From: Paenibacillus terrigena DSM 21567
GTDB lineage: Bacteria; Bacillota; Bacilli; Paenibacillales; Paenibacillaceae
Length of the DNA stretch: 64,000 nucleotides
Assembly: GCF_000374845.1 (NCBI RefSeq)
Contig: NZ_KB895414.1
Coordinates: 62,001 to 126,000, forward strand
Direction of reading: 5' to 3'
The notes beneath the pieces were generated by a model, which worked only from the letters and a program-made list of their open reading frames with translations, had not been told where the DNA came from and ran no database searches. This document shows positions 60,018 through 64,000 of this stretch, in pieces. Position numbers and translations under genes: made by a program. Position 1 is the first letter of the stretch. Each line of letters starts with the position of its first letter.

Positions 60018-61643
60018 ATGCAAGAAGCAATACAAGATTCATCACCAAAGACGATTAACCGGACCATGGTACTCATCGGCTTAATCATCGGGATGCTCTT
60101 CAGTGCACTCGAACAGACCATCGTCGGTACGGCAATGCCTACGATTATTAAAGATTTAAATGGATTTTCCATCTTCGCATGGGTAACCACAGCATATTTG
60201 ATTACATCTACTACCGTGGTACCGATTGTCGGTAAACTCGCTGACATGTATGGTCGCAGACTCTTCTATTTACTTGGCGTCCTGATATTCGTCGCAGGCT
60301 CGTTCTTATGTGCTACGGCGATGACGATGGAACAACTGGTCCTCTATCGTGCCGTGCAAGGGATCGGCGGCGGGATGCTCATGCCGTTATCTCAGACAAT
60401 TGTCGGGGATATCTTTAACGCTGAGCAGCGTGCCAAATGGCAAGGTGTATTCGGTGGTATTTTTGGACTCAGCTCCGTTATTGGACCTTTTATCGGTGGA
60501 TTTATCGTTGACCATGTGCAGTGGCACTGGATTTTCTTAATCAACGTACCTGTTGGACTCTTGTCCGGTATTCTTATTTTCTTCGGCATGAAGCATGAGC
60601 TTGTAGCGAAGCACAAAGCCGTTATCGACTGGTGGGGCATCGTTACATTCGTTCCTGCGATCGTCCTTTTACTCCTTGGACTTACATTCGGCGGTAAAAA
60701 TTTTGCGTGGGCATCCGTTGAGAGCTTCTTGATCTTCGGCGGCGCAATCGTTCTGACCGCTCTCTTCCTCATCATCGAGAAGAAAGCGAAAGAACCGATT
60801 CTAGATCTCTCATTATTCAAAAACCGCGTTTTCGCGACAACAAATATTCTTGGCTTCCTCGTTGGGATGGGGATGTTCGGTGCGATTATGTTTGTACCGA
60901 TGTTCATGCAAGCGATTCTAGGTGTTAGCCCGACCAAAGCTGGATCGACGATGACACCAATGATGCTCTCGCTGATTGCAGCAAGTATCGTAGGTGGTCA
61001 ACTCTTGCTTCGGATTCGTTATCGTACCGTTCTTATTTCAGGGATGGTAATCGGTGCCCTTGGGTTCTTCCTCATGAGCACCATGGGGACGCATACGACG
61101 CAGCTTACCGTGAATATGTACATGATTATTCTGGGTCTCGGTATGGGTCTTGTTATGCCAACCCTTATGATTGCCGTGCAGAACCAATTCCCTCGGGAAC
61201 AGCTCGGAACGGTGACTTCGGCATCGACATTCTTCCGTTCCATCGGTAGTACGATTGGCGTTACGGTATTGAACGTTGTCATGAACCATGCGCTTGCTAG
61301 CAAAATGGATGAAGCACTAAAGTCCGATCAAGTGACGAATAATCCCGTATTGTCCGGCATCATGAGTAAATTGTCAGAGAAGGTAGATGATCTGTTCACC
61401 ATCATGCTCGCGCCTCAAGCGTTACAGCTTGAAGCCGACATCAAGGAGACCGTTCTGAACTTGATCAAAACGGTGTGGACCGAAGCCTTCTCCATCGTGT
61501 TCTGGGCAGGACTTATCTTCATCGTATTGGGCGTGCTGACCGCTTGCTTCGTAGGCAACGGCCGAATCTCCAGAGAGCAAATGCCGCAGCGTGGCAAGAA
61601 GAAAGCAAAAGATCAGGAGCCAGAACCTGCAACGGAAGTATAA
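60018..61643 (+). CDS. MFS multidrug exporter, DHA2 (EmrB/QacA) family
   Basis: A 541-residue protein with 14 membrane helices. ALEQTIVGTAMPTI is the DHA2 start (motif D1), GKLADMYGRR motif A, GGIFGLSSVIGPFIGGFI motif C. The C-terminal tail is basic. It should export hydrophobic drugs by proton antiport. Start is the ATG at 60018, eleven bases behind GGAGG; the TTG at 60000 overlaps that site. Single-gene unit. Confidence 0.92.
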   Translation: MQEAIQDSSPKTINRTMVLIGLIIGMLFSALEQTIVGTAMPTIIKDLNGFSIFAWVTTAYLITSTTVVPIVGKLADMYGRRLFYLLGVLIFVAGSFLCATAMTMEQLVLYRAVQGIGGGMLMPLSQTIVGDIFNAEQRAKWQGVFGGIFGLSSVIGPFIGGFIVDHVQWHWIFLINVPVGLLSGILIFFGMKHELVAKHKAVIDWWGIVTFVPAIVLLLLGLTFGGKNFAWASVESFLIFGGAIVLTALFLIIEKKAKEPILDLSLFKNRVFATTNILGFLVGMGMFGAIMFVPMFMQAILGVSPTKAGSTMTPMMLSLIAASIVGGQLLLRIRYRTVLISGMVIGALGFFLMSTMGTHTTQLTVNMYMIILGLGMGLVMPTLMIAVQNQFPREQLGTVTSASTFFRSIGSTIGVTVLNVVMNHALASKMDEALKSDQVTNNPVLSGIMSKLSEKVDDLFTIMLAPQALQLEADIKETVLNLIKTVWTEAFSIVFWAGLIFIVLGVLTACFVGNGRISREQMPQRGKKKAKDQEPEPATEV

Positions 61644-61659
61644 ACATATCATGAATCTG

Positions 61660-61709
61660 TTAAAGGGCAACCTCAACGTCAAATTGTTGACTGCGGGTTG
61701 CCCTTTTTG
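61660..61709 (+). terminator. Rho-independent terminator of the DHA2 exporter gene
   Basis: AAAGGGCAACC and GGTTGCCCTTTTT pair perfectly around a loop of ~25 bases. Confidence 0.85.
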
Positions 61710-61755
61710 TTGGAATTTGCCGCGCTAACTAGCCTGTAGCGCTTGAAATTCCAAC
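61709..61755. repeat. 47-bp palindromic hairpin sequence
   Basis: GTTGGAATTT (61709-61718) pairs with AAATTCCAAC (61746-61755), and GCGCTA (61722-61727) with TAGCGC (61737-61742), leaving a 9-base loop. It is distinct from the adjacent terminator. No T-run follows. The rest of 61756-61870 shows no gene. Confidence 0.75.
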
Positions 61756-61869
61756 CCGAGCAGTTAAATAAAATCAGTTTCATATTCGATCGGACGAAGA
61801 AAGGTACGGTATTAATACGGGATATTGATATTCGTAGCCTACAATAGTAAGGATTAGCTCTCCCTCACA

Positions 61870-61915
61870 GTGAAGAGGCGTTATGCTGTTCATCAAGAAC
61901 AACATAACGCCTCTG
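61870..61915. other. Hairpin overlapping the end of the M14 peptidase gene
   Basis: AGAGGCGTTATG-TGTTC and GAACA-CATAACGCCTCT form a 17-base-pair stem around a short loop that contains the stop codon (61893-61895). No T-run follows on the minus strand, so it may be a weak terminator or an mRNA 3' stabiliser. Confidence 0.65.
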
Positions 61916-63098
61916 TTAATATCCCAGATACGTCCTGGTATATACTCTGGAATTGCTGTATCGGGAGTGGATTCATCCCCATTCCGACTTCAATCGTGAA
62001 GCCCGGCTTGCGAAACTCCTGAATGAACCAATCCTTATACCCCGCATCGCTGCCGCTCAGCTTCACAGAACGATAACTGCTTGCTTGTGCAAATCTTCGC
62101 GCAATCGCTTCCGATTCTACCGGCTCATAGTCCCGGTAATTCCAATAAATCTCCTCACCTTGCGAATGTAGGGATAAGACCATATCGAATTGATGCGCTC
62201 TCGTGAACTCCGCCAATGCGACCGCTTCAGGTTCCATCAGCGGTCCCTCCGCCGTATAATCCTTCGGACCTGGTCCACGCTTTCCTCTTCGATCTCGTTC
62301 TTCCTCCCAATGTGCCGGGAATTGATCATTCAGGTCCACGCCGCGAATATTGGCTTTCCAACGTGTGAACTGATAGGACCCACCATTCCAATGCAGCAGA
62401 GATCGATAATAGGGGTGACTCGGATTGATTCCTTCTTGCGATAGCTCTACGCCATCCGGGTTCACCATCGGAACAACCCACAATGAATTGCGCTGATAAC
62501 ATTCTTGCGGATCCATGCTGCCCCAAGAACCGCCCGTCCGATAGGCTTTGGCATATTGTTCAATATACTTCATGAGAATGGGCGTCGTGATCCATTCATT
62601 GGCATGAACCGCCCCATTCGCATGGACTTTGCGATCCCCCGTGCCGATACGCATGGCAATGATCGGTTTCCCCATCACACTATAGCCAATAATATATCTT
62701 CGAACGAATGGATATTGCTCACACAATCTAGCGCTGTCTTCCATCAATTGAGCTGGACCATACTCCGCATCCACGCGAATAATATCCCCGCTCTTCGTCA
62801 GCGGAATGATCATACTTTGACCTATTTTCAGATGGCGTGGATCAACGGAAGGATTTGCATTTAGGAGCTGCTGAATCGGCACATGGAATCGCCTTGCAAT
62901 TTCATAGAATGTATCTCGTTCTTGGATCAGATAGACGTTATCCGGCCGGAACGGAATGTACATAACTTGTCCAGGAATAATATACGGTGCTTCTTGCAGC
63001 TGCGGATTCACCATATGAAGCGCTGTGGTATGAATCCCATACCTTGCAGCAATACGAAGCCACGTGTCGCCCTGCTGAACGATATATGGAATAGCCAT
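61893..63098 (-). CDS. LysM-M14 peptidase, gamma-D-glutamyl-diamino acid endopeptidase I type
   Basis: A 401-residue cell-wall enzyme with two N-terminal LysM domains (about 4-48 and 55-99) and an M14 zinc carboxypeptidase domain (about 108-400). Zinc ligands are His165 and Glu168 in HANEW and His311 in SLHSQG; Glu370 in FTIEVG is the catalytic base. It matches the endopeptidase that cuts gamma-D-Glu-meso-DAP bonds in spore or vegetative peptidoglycan. There is no signal peptide, as in the known Bacillus enzymes of this kind. Start is the ATG at 63098 behind AGGAGGGG. Confidence 0.92.
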   Translation of the reverse strand: MAIPYIVQQGDTWLRIAARYGIHTTALHMVNPQLQEAPYIIPGQVMYIPFRPDNVYLIQERDTFYEIARRFHVPIQQLLNANPSVDPRHLKIGQSMIIPLTKSGDIIRVDAEYGPAQLMEDSARLCEQYPFVRRYIIGYSVMGKPIIAMRIGTGDRKVHANGAVHANEWITTPILMKYIEQYAKAYRTGGSWGSMDPQECYQRNSLWVVPMVNPDGVELSQEGINPSHPYYRSLLHWNGGSYQFTRWKANIRGVDLNDQFPAHWEEERDRRGKRGPGPKDYTAEGPLMEPEAVALAEFTRAHQFDMVLSLHSQGEEIYWNYRDYEPVESEAIARRFAQASSYRSVKLSGSDAGYKDWFIQEFRKPGFTIEVGMGMNPLPIQQFQSIYQDVSGILTEALCCS

Positions 63099-63194
63099 TG
63101 TTCCCCTCCTAGCCCCATCCAAATCTACTTTTGTTTCCATGAAGTATATGAGAGAGTTGCATCCATTATGTCAACGATCCTTACTGAATCTGCA

Positions 63195-63248
63195 CGAAAA
63201 AACCGGCAGCGCTCGTATCATACGAATCCGCTACCGGCTTCTTTTATC
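63195..63248 (-). terminator. Rho-independent terminator of the glutamate racemase gene
   Basis: On the minus strand AAGCCGGTAGCG-TTCGTAT pairs with ATACGA-CGCTGCCGGTT, followed by TTTTC. Confidence 0.85.
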
Positions 63249-63249
63249 C

Positions 63250-64000
63250 TCACAAAAAATTCGGCACTTGCCATACAACTGGCGCAGTTTCCAAATGCTC
63301 TCTTAGCCATTCTTGGGCAATTTGTTGAAATATCTTCGGTTCTCCGCTGCAGAAGAATTGATGAACAGGCAGGTCATCTGCTTTGGCTAACTGTCCGTAT
63401 TGGTATAGGATCGTACTGATCTCACGCGCCGTCTCATCTGCGGAGCTAATCAGCTTCACATTCGGCCCCATCACTTCAGCGATAGGTTCCATTAGAAACG
63501 GATAATGCGTACAACCAAGAATCAAACAATCAATGGGTTTGTAACGAAGATGCTCTAGCGATTCCTTGACGGTCTTCCACGTCACTTCGTCACGGAACAT
63601 TCCTTTTTCCACGAGAGGTACGAATTTCGGACAGGCTTCACTAACGACCTCAATATGCGGTGAAATCTCCTTCAAGGCTTGAGCATAGGCACCACTGCGA
63701 ATCGTACCTTCTGTGCCGATGACACCGACAAAACCGGTCTCTGTCGCATTAATCGCGGCTCTTGCCCCCGGATGAATAACACCTACGACAGGCACATTGA
63801 CCATCGCCCGAATCTGCTCCAGTGCCACGGCTGTCGCCGTATTGCAAGCAATGACAATCATTTTAGGTTGAAACTGAATAAGATACTCAACAATTTGCTG
63901 TGTAAATAACAACACTTCTTCCGACGAACGCGGTCCATAGGGTGTGCGGGCAGTGTCTCCAAAATAAATGATCTTCTCCCGTGGAAGCTGCCTCATAACT
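63250..64000 (-). CDS. murI: Glutamate racemase (5' end outside window)
   Basis: About 250 C-terminal residues of the enzyme that supplies D-glutamate for peptidoglycan. IIYFGDTARTPYGPRS, the first catalytic-cysteine loop IVIACNTATAVAL and the second LILGCTHYPFL are present. The usual start with IDSGVGGLTV lies past base 64000, and the frame stays open to the edge (a valine codon precedes the ATG at 63996). It fits the Bacillus RacE/MurI length. Confidence 0.94.
   Translation of the reverse strand, partial: VMRQLPREKIIYFGDTARTPYGPRSSEEVLLFTQQIVEYLIQFQPKMIVIACNTATAVALEQIRAMVNVPVVGVIHPGARAAINATETGFVGVIGTEGTIRSGAYAQALKEISPHIEVVSEACPKFVPLVEKGMFRDEVTWKTVKESLEHLRYKPIDCLILGCTHYPFLMEPIAEVMGPNVKLISSADETAREISTILYQYGQLAKADDLPVHQFFCSGEPKIFQQIAQEWLREHLETAPVVWQVPNFL

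Overview
The window looks like ordinary chromosome of a spore-forming, low-to-mid GC Firmicute, most probably Paenibacillus or a close relative. Supporting signs are strong AGGAGG-type ribosome binding sites with frequent TTG and GTG starts, a KbaA-like sporulation-signalling protein, a YjcZ-type mini-protein, a YtpB-type sesquarterpene synthase, the hemE-hemH-hemY order of the coproporphyrin-dependent haem pathway, a SasB-type alarmone synthetase and a KhtTU potassium exporter. No tRNA, rRNA, CRISPR array, integrase or transposase was seen. The left edge cuts an oppC-like permease gene and the right edge cuts the glutamate racemase gene.

Layout. 1-7.5 kb: end of a peptide ABC permease, then a leftward run of pyrD, a SasB-like synthetase, a DUF309 protein and an alpha/beta hydrolase whose nucleophile serine is missing; an L,D-transpeptidase, ferredoxin and a Y-family polymerase follow. 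7.6-16 kb: citramalate synthase, a ResA-like thioredoxin, an MFS exporter, the KhtTU system with an unknown third gene, and a DnaQ-like exonuclease coupled to a DUF294 nucleotidyltransferase. 16-23 kb: a MerR regulator with a YugP-like protease, a GltC-like LysR regulator, a rhomboid protease, Tpx, a 6S RNA read straight into a small gene, a YesL-like protein, YjcZ and a CshA-type helicase. 23-32 kb: YitT, a small unknown gene, the long copy of a dispersed inverted-repeat element, a putative glycoside hydrolase, pfkA, YtpB, an MFS carrier, a nitroreductase, a cold-shock protein and a methyltransferase. 32-43 kb: two small genes, an oligoendopeptidase F with two well-formed starts, LapA, an M42 peptidase, a phosphodiester glycosidase, a Uup-type ABC-F protein, KbaA, YisL, and a FAD oxidoreductase behind a variant purine riboswitch. 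43-64 kb: CoaA, a leftward group (CapA, GDPD, FAH, DUF92), hemEHY, the short copy of the dispersed element, two MFS exporters, MetAP, methyltransferases, an LTA-synthase-like enzyme, small Fe-S/Cys proteins, a LysM-M14 peptidase and glutamate racemase.

The gene content is mostly housekeeping, with cell-wall and sporulation functions well represented (L,D-transpeptidase, LTA synthase, LysM-M14 peptidase, MurI, KbaA). The points of most interest are: (a) a guanine-family riboswitch with altered junction bases and an apparent ligand-ON layout; (b) two diverged copies of a structured, TIR-bounded repeat that differ by extra hairpins; (c) the PepF gene with a signal peptide from an upstream GTG and a second strong start behind it; (d) the 6S RNA without a terminator before the next gene; and (e) several operator-like or leader structures. 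All product calls come from reading protein motifs by eye; no database search was possible.
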